Of a DNA stretch of 64,000 bases, positions 39,246-47,056 are shown piece by piece; position 1 is the stretch's first letter; each line of letters starts with the position of its first letter. Origin of the DNA: Lipingzhangella_A rawalii (GTDB taxonomy: Bacteria > Actinomycetota > Actinomycetes > Streptosporangiales > Streptosporangiaceae); assembly GCF_031628175.1 (NCBI RefSeq), contig NZ_JAVLVT010000002.1, positions 259,129 to 323,128 on the forward strand, written 5' to 3'. The notes below the pieces were generated by a model. It ran no database searches and had not been told where the DNA came from. It saw only the letters and a list, made by a program, of their open reading frames with translations. The position numbers and the translations under genes were made by a program.

Positions 39246-39413
39246 CTAGGGAGTGTTTCTTGAACGCTTTCGGATGAGGGAGCGGCTCTCCAGGGCGAGG
39301 TCTCGCAAGCCGATGTGCGAAAGGCATCCTGGTTTGGCTGTCTGAGCGCATCGGCGCAGCGAGCGTCGTCCTGGGAGACGCGAGCCCGAAATGGTTCAAG
39401 AAACAGGACCTAG
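39246..39413. mobile_element. MITE-like inverted-repeat element (168 bp)
   Basis: The two ends are inverted copies: the left end starts CTAGGGAGTGTTTCTTGAAC, and the right end, on the other strand, starts CTAGGTCCTGTTTCTTGAAC. The similarity continues for about 70 bases inwards with a few gaps, so the element is nearly one long imperfect hairpin, and it encodes no protein. CTAG on both flanks is the kind of target used by IS5-family (IS427-group) transposases, so this is probably a non-autonomous derivative; no transposase is present here. It separates hadA from hadB, and the hadA stop (TAG at 39410-39412) is in its right CTAG. Confidence 0.65.
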
Positions 39414-39859
39414 TCGCCGGCACCGCGGACCGCCAGTGTGTTGACCGCCGTCACCACGTGTGCCCCCGCCTCGTCTGTGATCTCACTCTCGAAGGTGATC
39501 ACCTCGTTGCGGCCCAGCGCCTTGATGTCCGCGATCCGGGTGACGGTGCTGACACGATCACCGGCGCGCAGCGGACGGCTGTAGCGGAACTGCTGGCCGG
39601 CGTGCACGACCCGGGCGAAGTCCAGATTCAGCTCCGGGTCAACGACGGCCTGCCCCACCGCCTCCATATCGACGATGATCGGAAAGGTTGGTGGGGCGAT
39701 CACGTCGGGATAGCCGGCCTCGACCGCGGCTGCGCGGTCCAGATACAGGGGGTTCGCGTCCCCGATCGCCGTGGTGAATTCCCGGATCTTTCCCCGCGTC
39801 ACCTCATACGGATGCGGAGCCGGATACACCCGTCCCGTCAGCTGCTGGTTGATCGCCAT
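39410..39859 (-). CDS. hadA: HadA-like MaoC dehydratase, stop codon in MITE end
   Basis: 149-residue hot-dog-fold protein of the FAS1-type dehydratase N-terminal family, resembling HadA. It begins MAINQQLTGRVYPAPHPYEV and has the substrate-side pattern IREFTTAIGDANPLYLD. HadA lacks the catalytic motif and binds the acyl chain, working with HadB. GGGAGG precedes the ATG at 39859, which fixes the start. The TAG stop lies in the CTAG at the edge of the MITE, so the original C-terminus may have been changed by the insertion; the ending AVNTLAVRGAGD is still of normal length. Confidence 0.9.
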   Translation of the reverse strand: MAINQQLTGRVYPAPHPYEVTRGKIREFTTAIGDANPLYLDRAAAVEAGYPDVIAPPTFPIIVDMEAVGQAVVDPELNLDFARVVHAGQQFRYSRPLRAGDRVSTVTRIADIKALGRNEVITFESEITDEAGAHVVTAVNTLAVRGAGD

Positions 39860-39959
39860 GGTCTCCCTCCCGGGTCCCACCCGCACACCGCGGCTGGCCA
39901 CAGACTACTGGCCCAGCGAGCTCGCGGCTCGCTGGGCCAGCTACAACCGAATTCGTCGG

Positions 39960-40124
39960 TCAGCGGGTCTCGCGGTGTTCGCGGTGGCACCGGCAGTTGG
40001 AGCAGTACTTGCTCAGGGAAAGCCGGTCCGGGTTGTTCCGCCGGTTCTTGCGAGTGATGTAGTTCCGGTTCTTGCACTCCTGGCAGGCCAGGGTGATCTT
40101 CGGCCTCACGTCTGTGACAGCCAC
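39960..40124 (-). CDS. rpmG: 50S ribosomal protein L33, Cys-containing form
   Basis: 54-residue L33 from a GTG start at 40122-40124: (M)AVTDVRPKITLACQEC, then KNRNYITRKNRRNNPDRLSL and a C-terminal SKYCSNCRCHREH region. The four cysteines C14, C17, C41 and C44 form a zinc site, so this is the C+ paralogue. AAAGG lies eight bases upstream. It is too short to appear in many gene lists. It lies upstream of hadA on the same strand, the conserved arrangement. Confidence 0.95.
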   Translation of the reverse strand: MAVTDVRPKITLACQECKNRNYITRKNRRNNPDRLSLSKYCSNCRCHREHRETR

Positions 40125-40200
40125 GATGGAGTGCCTTTCTCGCTAGCGGCATGCGGACAGGCTCACGCGCCTCCCGGAGAACCGGAAGGTACGTGAGTAG

Positions 40201-40273
40201 TAGCGGGGGCCGGACTTGAACCGACGACACAACGATTATGAGCCGTTTGCTCTGCCAACTGAGCTACCCCGCC
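40201..40273 (-). tRNA. tRNA-Met (CAT)
   Basis: Cloverleaf on the minus strand: acceptor GGCGGGG/CCCCGCT, D-arm GCTCAGTTGGCAGAGC, anticodon loop CTCATAA with anticodon CAT, T-loop TTCAAGT and discriminator A. The 1-72 position forms a G-T(U) pair rather than the unpaired end of initiator tRNA, so it is the elongator form or an Ile-CAT tRNA. CCA is not encoded. Confidence 0.95.
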
Positions 40274-40430
40274 AAGAGTCCGGAACGACCGGACTTCGCT
40301 CCCGATAGTACCCAATCGGGACCCCGGAGACGAACCCTCCAGGCGTTCCGCGCGATCACCACAGCCGACCCGGAACAACCACAGTCCCCGGAATCGACAT
40401 GCAGGCGATCCGGAGGACCGCCTGTGGTGA

Positions 40431-40506
40431 TGGAGCCCCTTTACGGATTCGAACCGTAGACCTTTTCCTTACCATGGAAACGCTCTGCCGACTGAGCTAA
40501 AGGGGC
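40431..40506 (-). tRNA. tRNA-Thr (GGT)
   Basis: Acceptor GCCCCTT/AAGGGGC, D-arm GCTCAGTCGGCAGAGC, anticodon loop ATGGTAA with anticodon GGT, T-loop TTCGAAT, discriminator T, and an encoded CCA (40431-40433). It is 157 bases upstream of tRNA-Met on the same strand. Confidence 0.96.
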
Positions 40507-40660
40507 GTCTCGCGCTTGGGCCTTCCCTGCGGTCCGGCCCTGCGGTGCGACGTCACCGACTATACGAGGTTCGCCAGCCCAGTGCAAAATCGGGACGCGG
40601 CTCCGCCACGCAGGCCCGCCGAGGCCCGACCCCTGCGGCTGCACGTCGCCGCGCACGGCC

Positions 40661-42784
40661 TCACGTATTGGTGATCCACACGTTGGACGTCTCATCCCGG
40701 TCGATCGTCCAGATCGTCGCCGGAAGCCCCGCCTGGCGCACCGCGTCCGGAAGCCGGCTGTCGTGTGTCAGAACGATGATCTGCCGCTGCTGGGCCACTT
40801 CCGACAACACGTTCGCAAGCCCACCCACGGTCTCCGTATCCATCGCCTGGACCGGATCGTCCAGCACGAGGAAGCCGAAGGGATTGTCCGACGCCAACGC
40901 ACGCGGCAGGCAGATGGACAGCGCCAGCGCCTGGGACTCCCCCTGGCTCAGCACTCCCGGAGAGTTGGGAGTTCCGTCGCCACCCGCGAGTTGCACATCC
41001 ACCGCGACCCGACGCCGTGCCCCCCGCCCGACCAGCCGCATCGCCTCCAGGTCGATGTGCCGTTCCTGCCGCAGCGAACGCCAGATGTGTTCGGCGTGGG
41101 CTGCCACGGGCCGCAGTCGCTCCTCCCGCAGGTGCCGCGCCGCTTCGGTGAGCCATTCCAGGGCCGCACTGGCCGGGGCCAGCAGCTGCCGGGCCTGCTG
41201 CGCCGCACGCGCCTCAGCCACCCAGGAGCCCAGACTCTCGGCCAGCTCCGCCCACCCGTCCGTGGGGTCGGCCGCCTGTTCGGTGGCCTCTCGGCGCGCG
41301 GCCTGGGCGCTGGCCCGCAGTCGCCGCCCCACGTTCTCGATATGGTCAGCAAGCTCACCCAGGTCTGTGATATTCGCCCCCGTCGACCACTCGGCCCAGA
41401 CCCGACCGAGTTCAGTGTCCGCGGGCAGCCAGCTGGGCGGCGCCGCCAGCAGGAACCGCGCCTGGTCCCGCGCGGCCTCGGCCCGTTCGTAGGCCGACGC
41501 CGCCGTGGCTGCCAACGGTTGGAGCCGGTCGATCTCCGCCCGCATGCGCTGGCTCCAACCAGCGTCGATGACACCGCTGCTCCCGCAGGTGGGGCAGTCA
41601 CTCGTGGTGGCGTGCCGTTCCTGGTGTTCCACGGCCGTCCGCAGGAGCGCCACCAGGCTGTGCGCCCGTTCCCCCGCCGTGTCCGCCTGCATGGCGAGCT
41701 CCATCGCCGCGCCCCGCAGCTCGTGAACGACGTCGGTCATGACCGCGCGTTCCGGAACGGACAGGCGCCGCAACCGACGCTGCATGAGCTGCCGCCCACG
41801 GTCGGCGGGACCGTTGTCCTCGGCGATCCGCCCAAGCTGGTCCAAGTCCGGAGGGTCGGTGTCCAGCAAGTTCACCGCCTGGCGGGCCCGCGGATCGGAG
41901 CTGGCAGCCAGGTACTCACGCACCCGAGGAAGCTCCCGCACGGCCCGACGCTCCTGTTTGGCCAGGCGGTCGCAGGCCTGGGCGAGTGCCCGTTCGGCGG
42001 CGGTGACCTCGGTGAGTCCCAGCAGGGCGGTCAGAGTGTCGTACAGCTCCGCGGAGCGTCCCGTGATGGTGCGTCCCAGCTCCTCCGAGGACAGGAACGG
42101 GCGGTACCGCGTCAGGACCTCACTCCAACCGAGGTCCGCCAGGGACCCGGTGCGGCGTGATTCCACGCTGTCCCCCGCGGCGCCGAGCAAGGTTACCGTG
42201 CCGCGGCTCGACCGGGCACTGTCCCCGTGCCAGGTTCGGGAGATGCGCAGAGCGCCGCCGCCGGTGGGATGGACGTCCACGTTGATGAGGGTGTCCTCCT
42301 CAACGTGGATGTTGCGCCAGCCGTCCCGCCAGGAGGCGGGCAGCTGTTCCCACCGTGGGTCCCGCCCGGTCAGCGCGGACTCGATCGCCTCGGCGAAACT
42401 TGACTTGCCCGTGCCGTTGCGCCCCACCACGATCGTGAGTCCGGGTCGGGGTGGAAATTGGAGCTGCGCGACCCGGCCGATTCCGCGATACCCCTGGACC
42501 TGCACCTGGCTGAGGAAACACTCGCCGATGCTCGGCGGTGCGGGAGCCGGCGCCCCGAGTTCGGGCTCCGCAACCTGTTCGCCCCGGCCGCATGCGTCCA
42601 GGGCGACTCCTCCGTCCGGGCGCAGTGCCGCGACCACCCACTGTCGAGCGGCGTCGTCCAGTTCGGAGCGTCGCAGCTGCCGCAGTAGCCGCTGGGCAGT
42701 CGGCCCCGGCCGTCCCGACTCAGGTCCGGACTCGGTGGACGGTCCGGCGCCCGCCGGCGTCGTCTCCATGTGACCTGCCGTCAC
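40661..42784 (-). CDS. Rad50/SMC-like ATPase with zinc-hook motif, function unknown
   Basis: 707-residue ABC-type ATPase of the Rad50/SMC/RecF class. Walker A is GRNGTGKSS (121-129), the ABC signature is LSQGES (612-617), Walker B is FGFLVLDDP (636-644), and the H-loop His is H674 in LTHDSRL. Between the two halves lie about 200 residues of helical, probably coiled-coil sequence on each side of DCPTCGS (CPTC at 397-400), a CxxC zinc-hook. Residues 1-90 form a small extra domain with an Arg-rich helix. The arms are much shorter than in true Rad50, and no Mre11/SbcD-type nuclease gene is nearby. The neighbours are tRNA-Thr and a 194-residue membrane protein. Possible roles are DNA repair, structure sensing or defence; I cannot decide from sequence. 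GTG at 42784 or ATG at 42769 may start it. Confidence 0.85.
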   Translation of the reverse strand: MTAGHMETTPAGAGPSTESGPESGRPGPTAQRLLRQLRRSELDDAARQWVVAALRPDGGVALDACGRGEQVAEPELGAPAPAPPSIGECFLSQVQVQGYRGIGRVAQLQFPPRPGLTIVVGRNGTGKSSFAEAIESALTGRDPRWEQLPASWRDGWRNIHVEEDTLINVDVHPTGGGALRISRTWHGDSARSSRGTVTLLGAAGDSVESRRTGSLADLGWSEVLTRYRPFLSSEELGRTITGRSAELYDTLTALLGLTEVTAAERALAQACDRLAKQERRAVRELPRVREYLAASSDPRARQAVNLLDTDPPDLDQLGRIAEDNGPADRGRQLMQRRLRRLSVPERAVMTDVVHELRGAAMELAMQADTAGERAHSLVALLRTAVEHQERHATTSDCPTCGSSGVIDAGWSQRMRAEIDRLQPLAATAASAYERAEAARDQARFLLAAPPSWLPADTELGRVWAEWSTGANITDLGELADHIENVGRRLRASAQAARREATEQAADPTDGWAELAESLGSWVAEARAAQQARQLLAPASAALEWLTEAARHLREERLRPVAAHAEHIWRSLRQERHIDLEAMRLVGRGARRRVAVDVQLAGGDGTPNSPGVLSQGESQALALSICLPRALASDNPFGFLVLDDPVQAMDTETVGGLANVLSEVAQQRQIIVLTHDSRLPDAVRQAGLPATIWTIDRDETSNVWITNT

Positions 42785-42932
42785 CTTCCCTCACCACCCC
42801 GACCCGTTACTCGTACTCGACAGCAGACTAGGACAGACCCGACGCAGCGTGCAGAGGCCGGTGCCACTCGGTCGGTATCCGTTGGGGGAAGCCGGTACCC
42901 GGTGTGGGGTTCCCAGACACCATTGGGCCCGG

Positions 42933-43517
42933 TCAGTGCGGTGGGTCGACCGGCATCGCGCGTTCCAGGCGGACGGCGAGCTGTTCGAGTTCGGGGGCGC
43001 TGGCCTCCAGCACCCCGGTGAGGTCGTTCAACCGCGCCACTTCGGCCGCCTGGGACCAGGACATCCGCTGTGGTGGGTCCTGCTCCAGTCCGTGAATGTG
43101 GCGGTACAGAGGCGGCGGGAGCGGGGTGGTGAGGAATCCCAGCATGTACCGGGTCACGGTCGCCTCCCGCTGTGGTGCGGTGAGGTCCGCCCCCGGGGCT
43201 CCGTCCGGTGCGAACTCAGCGGTGGCCAAGCTGAGGAAGCCACGGGTGCGTTCGATACAGAAGCGGGTTCCCGTGACCGGATCAACGAGCAGCGTGTCCC
43301 GAGGCATGGTGCGGGCGATGTCCCACAGCCGGCGGATCAGGGGTTCCTGTTCCCGTTGGTCCGCGGTCCACCGCCGTACGCTCAACAGCCAGGCCAGGCC
43401 CGCCCCGGCCGCCATGGCTCCCAGGGCAGAGAGGGCGAGACTCTGCCACCAGACGAAGGACAGCACCAGCAGCGCCCCCGCGGCGACGAGGGTGACCGCT
43501 CGTGCCTGCTGGCTCAC
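42933..43517 (-). CDS. Small two-helix membrane protein, function unknown
   Basis: 194 residues from a GTG at 43517, with GAGGAG-type Shine-Dalgarno six bases upstream; the longer frame upstream overlaps glpD and is rejected. Two hydrophobic helices (about residues 8-26 and 31-46) are separated by only a few residues. A soluble region follows with the pattern EPLIRRLWDIARTMPRDTLL and a Pro-rich TTPLPPPLYRHIHGL segment. The soluble region is most likely cytosolic because of the Arg-rich flank after the second helix. I recognise no domain. It lies between glpD and the zinc-hook ATPase on the same strand, 148 bases before the latter, so co-transcription with it is possible. Confidence 0.7.
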   Translation of the reverse strand: MSQQARAVTLVAAGALLVLSFVWWQSLALSALGAMAAGAGLAWLLSVRRWTADQREQEPLIRRLWDIARTMPRDTLLVDPVTGTRFCIERTRGFLSLATAEFAPDGAPGADLTAPQREATVTRYMLGFLTTPLPPPLYRHIHGLEQDPPQRMSWSQAAEVARLNDLTGVLEASAPELEQLAVRLERAMPVDPPH

Positions 43518-43663
43518 CCGTGTCTCCTCTCGACGGCACGCCGGACGTCCCGTCCGTCCAGCATATCCCTCCGGGCCGGGAATCCGGGCGAACTCCGGTA
43601 CCGCGCGGCACCGTGCGGCGTCCTGCGGCCCCGACCGAGCCCGGCGTGGGCTGGGGATGCGCG

Positions 43664-43696
43664 CCTCGCCCGGGCAGCGTTGCCGCCCAGGCGAGG
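43664..43696 (-). terminator. Hairpin after glpD
   Basis: CCTCGCC pairs with GGCGAGG, with further inner G/C pairing, about 35 bases beyond the glpD stop. It is followed by no clear U-tract; it may close the glpD transcript. Confidence 0.4.
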
Positions 43697-43732
43697 ATCC
43701 GGGCGCTATACCGGAGGGTGAAACCCGCCGTC

Positions 43733-45445
43733 CTACTCCCGGACGGTCGGCGCGACGTCCGGGGCGCCGTGTTGGACCGCGTCCGCCTCGTGGTCGCTCT
43801 CCTGTTCCTGGGCGGCCCGTTCGGCCTCGATACGCTTGCTGTAGTACTCGACCTCCTGGCGCACGCGCTCGTCGTCCCAGCCCAGGGGATCGGCCATCAG
43901 CTCGGCCGCCTCCTCGGCACAGGCCAGCCCGCGATCCCAGGTTTCGATCGAGACGTGGGTACGGCGGGACAAGACATCGTCGAGGTGTCGAGCGCCCTCG
44001 TGTCGCACGGCGTAGACGACCTCGGCACGGAGGTAGTCGTCCGAGCCGGCCAGAGGCTCCCGCAAATCCGGACGCTGCTCGATGAGTTCCAATACCTCGT
44101 GGATGAGCGAACCGTAGCGCCGCAGCAGGTGAACCACCCGCGAAACGTGCAGCCCCGAGGTGCGGGCCAGTTTGCGCCGCTGGTTCCACAGGGCGGCGAA
44201 ACCGTCCGCCCCCACGAGCGGCACCCGATCTGTCACCGAGTCAGGCACCCCGGCACCCAGACCGTGCACGACCGCGTCCACAGCGTCCTTGGCCATAACC
44301 CGGTAGGTCGTGTACTTCCCACCGGCAATGAGCACCAGCCCTGGAACGGGATGAGCCACCGTGTGCTCTCGGGACAGTTTCGAGGTCTCGTCGGACTCGC
44401 CACTGAGCAGTGGCCGGAGTCCCGCGTAGACCCCCTCCACGTCGTCCCGGGTGAGGGGCACGCGAAGTACCTGGTTCACGTGGTCCAGGAGGTAGTCGAT
44501 ATCGGCGCGGCTCGCCGCGGGGTGCGCCTTGTCCAGGTCCCAGGCGGTGTCGGTGGTTCCCACGATCCAGTGTCGTCCCCACGGGATGACGAACAACACG
44601 CTCTTCTCCGTGCGCAGGATCATTCCCGAGGAAGCCTGGATCCGGTCCCGGGGCACCACCAGGTGGATTCCCTTGGAGGCGCTCACGTGGATCTGGCCAC
44701 GCCCCCCGACCATCTGCTGAATGTCGTCGGTCCACACTCCGGCCGCGTTCACCACCTGCTTGGCGCGGATCTCCAGCTCCTGGCCGCTCTCCAGATCCTG
44801 TACCCGCGCGCCGGTGACGTGCTCGCCCTCGCGGAGAAACCCCAGTGCCTGGACACGGGAGGCGATCGACGCCCCGTAGGTGGCGGCGGTGCGCAGCACG
44901 GTCACGACGTAGCGGGCGTCATCGACCTGAGCATCCCAGTACTGGACCGCCCCGGCCAGAGCGTCACGACGCAGCGCAGGAAACACGCGCAGCGCACCAC
45001 TGCGGGTGAGGTGCCGGTGGGCCGGTAGGCCACCCGTGTTGCGCGCGGCCATCGCGAGCGTGTCGTAGAGGGTGACACCAGCGCCGATGTAACCCCGCTC
45101 CCAGTGCCGGGTGAACGGGAACAGGAACGGGACCGGCCTAACGAGGTGGGGCGCGAGCCGAGTCAACAGTAGGCCACGTTCGGCCAGGGCCTCGCGCACC
45201 AGCTCAATGTCGAGTTGCTCCAGGTAGCGCAGGCCACCGTGAATGAGCTTACTGGACCGGCTGGAGGTTCCGGAGGCGAAGTCACGGGCCTCGACAAGAC
45301 CAACCGAGAGTCCCCGGGAGACCGCGTCCAGTGCGACCCCGGCACCGACGATGCCGCCCCCCACGACCAATACATCCAGCTCCTGGCCGGACATGGTCGC
45401 CAACGCCGTTGCCCGTTCCTCCGGACCCAGCCGTGCTGCACTCAT
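43733..45445 (-). CDS. glpD: FAD-dependent glycerol-3-phosphate dehydrogenase
   Basis: Oxidises glycerol-3-phosphate to dihydroxyacetone phosphate and feeds electrons to the quinone pool at the membrane (570 residues). The N-terminal dinucleotide fold has VVGGGIVGAGVALDAVSRG, followed by SRSSKLIHGGLRYLEQ, both hallmarks of GlpD. The DAO C-terminal domain is complete. GAGGAA lies six bases before the ATG. No glycerol kinase or facilitator gene is in the window, so it stands alone here. Confidence 0.96.
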   Translation of the reverse strand: MSAARLGPEERATALATMSGQELDVLVVGGGIVGAGVALDAVSRGLSVGLVEARDFASGTSSRSSKLIHGGLRYLEQLDIELVREALAERGLLLTRLAPHLVRPVPFLFPFTRHWERGYIGAGVTLYDTLAMAARNTGGLPAHRHLTRSGALRVFPALRRDALAGAVQYWDAQVDDARYVVTVLRTAATYGASIASRVQALGFLREGEHVTGARVQDLESGQELEIRAKQVVNAAGVWTDDIQQMVGGRGQIHVSASKGIHLVVPRDRIQASSGMILRTEKSVLFVIPWGRHWIVGTTDTAWDLDKAHPAASRADIDYLLDHVNQVLRVPLTRDDVEGVYAGLRPLLSGESDETSKLSREHTVAHPVPGLVLIAGGKYTTYRVMAKDAVDAVVHGLGAGVPDSVTDRVPLVGADGFAALWNQRRKLARTSGLHVSRVVHLLRRYGSLIHEVLELIEQRPDLREPLAGSDDYLRAEVVYAVRHEGARHLDDVLSRRTHVSIETWDRGLACAEEAAELMADPLGWDDERVRQEVEYYSKRIEAERAAQEQESDHEADAVQHGAPDVAPTVRE

Positions 45446-45519
45446 GCCGCTTCCTCTCCCCCAACGAGCGGACTCGCCATCGACATCCCCGGCTCACCAC
45501 CCTAGCCAGCACAGACGGC

Positions 45520-46416
45520 TCAGCCACGCACCGCCGCGGCGTAGTCGTTGGCTGTGGTCAAGACCTCACGTGCGTAGCTGTCGGAGTTGTTGTAGGCGAG
45601 GATCGCCTCCCACCAGTCGGCGCTGGTGCTCAGGTCCCGACCGTCGGCGCACAGGTATCGGGCGGCGGTGTAGGCAGCGTCATCGATGTGGTGCGGGTCG
45701 GGTGTTCCCCCGTCCACAGAGCTTCCCCACTGGTGCCAGGTCTGCGGAATGAACTGCATGGGGCCGACAGCCCGGTCCCACACCGGGTCGCCGTCGAGCT
45801 CACCGTCGTCGGTGTCCGGGATCTCGGCGAGACCAGGTCCTCCATCCAGGGGGATCCCGATGATGTCGACCGTGGTGGTGCCATCGGGTCCGATCTCCGC
45901 ACCCCCATACGTGCCGTGCTGGGACTCGACCCAGCCGATCCCGGCGAGAGTCGGCCAGGACACCTGACAGTGGGGCTCCTCCTCGGAGACGAGGAGCTGG
46001 GCCGTGGCGTATCCCTCCAGCGCCCGAGCCGGAATCCCGGTCTGCTCGGCGACCTCATCCCGCCACTGTGGACGCACCCGGCCCGTAGAGCCCGGAGCCG
46101 GGTCTCCGGAGTTCCCAGCCCCCGTGCGCGGGGACGGGCGCTCGTCCGGAGGCCCGCCCTCGTCGGTCACCTCCGCCGGCACGGTCTCCACGAACGCTGC
46201 CTCGGCTCCCGCTCCGGGCGGAGGCTGGGCGGCGCCGGGGCCGCTGGTCAGGGTGTCCGCCAGGAGTACCGCTACCGCGGCGAGCAGCAGCGTCAGGCCG
46301 ACGGCACCGAGCGGGGCCAGTGCGCCGCGCCATCGGGAGCGCCCGGCTCCGGCGCGCGTCGGCGGCACACAAGACGCGGGTTCTGGGGTCACGGGGGAAT
46401 CCGGGGTCATCGCCAC
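45520..46416 (-). CDS. Membrane-anchored lytic transglycosylase
   Basis: 298 residues. One N-terminal transmembrane helix (about 33-53) is followed by a Pro/Gly/Glu-rich linker (55-110) and a lysozyme-like SLT domain to the end, placed outside the membrane. The catalytic glutamate is E164 in GIGWVESQHG, with the typical AVGPMQFIPQTWHQW and AILAYNNSDSYAREVL motifs of this MltB-like actinobacterial family. It cleaves the glycan chains of peptidoglycan non-hydrolytically. It lies 74 bases after glpD's 5' end and is a separate unit. Two cysteines (C150 and C196 region) may form a disulfide. Confidence 0.9.
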   Translation of the reverse strand: MAMTPDSPVTPEPASCVPPTRAGAGRSRWRGALAPLGAVGLTLLLAAVAVLLADTLTSGPGAAQPPPGAGAEAAFVETVPAEVTDEGGPPDERPSPRTGAGNSGDPAPGSTGRVRPQWRDEVAEQTGIPARALEGYATAQLLVSEEEPHCQVSWPTLAGIGWVESQHGTYGGAEIGPDGTTTVDIIGIPLDGGPGLAEIPDTDDGELDGDPVWDRAVGPMQFIPQTWHQWGSSVDGGTPDPHHIDDAAYTAARYLCADGRDLSTSADWWEAILAYNNSDSYAREVLTTANDYAAAVRG

Positions 46417-46639
46417 AGCGCCTCACTGGGTGAACCACATCTGGAGGAGAGAACAGCGAAGCCAACAGTACGTGCTCACCGCCGACACCGCAGCTGTCCC
46501 GGTAGCGAGACCATCCATCCCGGCCCACACCCGATTCCTGGCGCCCCTCGGCCTTTCCTGCACCCCTGATGTGCGTGGATACCTCCAGGACGCACAGGAG
46601 AGCCCGCGGGCCGGCCACGGCGCAGCGCCCGCACCCTAC
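46417..46639. other. Gap upstream of the lytic transglycosylase
   Basis: 223 bases that must contain the promoter of the transglycosylase gene. I see no gene, tRNA or clear promoter boxes here. Confidence 0.45.
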
Positions 46640-46995
46640 GGACCCCCGAGGAAGAGTGCTGGTGACGGCAGCGGCTCGCCCGTCAGCGCCATCTCGGCCG
46701 CCAGCGGCGTCGCGCCCTGGAGGCGCTCCCCCGCACGACGGCCAACGGGCCTATCGAGGGCGACCGAGGGCCCTGCCAGCACCGCGAATATCCCAGCGGC
46801 GCTCGCGCCCGGCCCCCGGGGGGCCGGGGCCATAGCGTGCGGACCGATCGCGGCGGAGGAGACCAGCGCCGATGCGGCCGGGGATCACGGTGACGAATCT
46901 ACGACGGCCGGACCACGGGCCGCCCTCGGGCACGGTGCCGGGTACGAACCGGGCGAGCAGCACCCGCACGGTCCCCGTGCGGCCGAAACAACCGG
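46640..46995 (-). pseudogene. Possible DedA-family pseudogene fragment
   Basis: On the minus strand, three different frames give pieces of a DedA-like membrane protein in the right order. One frame has LFRPHGDRA. The next, one base shifted, has VLLARFVPG, then RRRFVTV and an RIGAGLL and ARYGPG pattern resembling the RFxPGVR, RRFL-N, GA-W and LGY-LG motifs of DedA proteins. Further on AAGIFAVLAG appears in another frame. No frame is open throughout and no start is recognisable, so any gene is a C-terminal relic between guaB3 and the transglycosylase. The match is by eye, and chance in GC-rich sequence is not excluded. Confidence 0.35.
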
Positions 46996-47056
46996 ACCCG
47001 ACCCCCGCTTGTGCCAGGCCAGGCCCGACCCCGTTCCCAAGTCCAGGGTGCAGGGC

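Noticed and set aside
33867..40506. tRNA genes as integration sites of a genomic island
   Set aside because: No integrase, attachment-site repeat or relaxase is present near tRNA-Trp, tRNA-Met or tRNA-Thr, and the surrounding genes keep the usual actinobacterial order.
42933..44189. 418-codon version of the small membrane protein
   Set aside because: Its first 224 codons overlap glpD in another frame and look random; the GTG at 43517 with a good ribosome-binding site gives the real gene.
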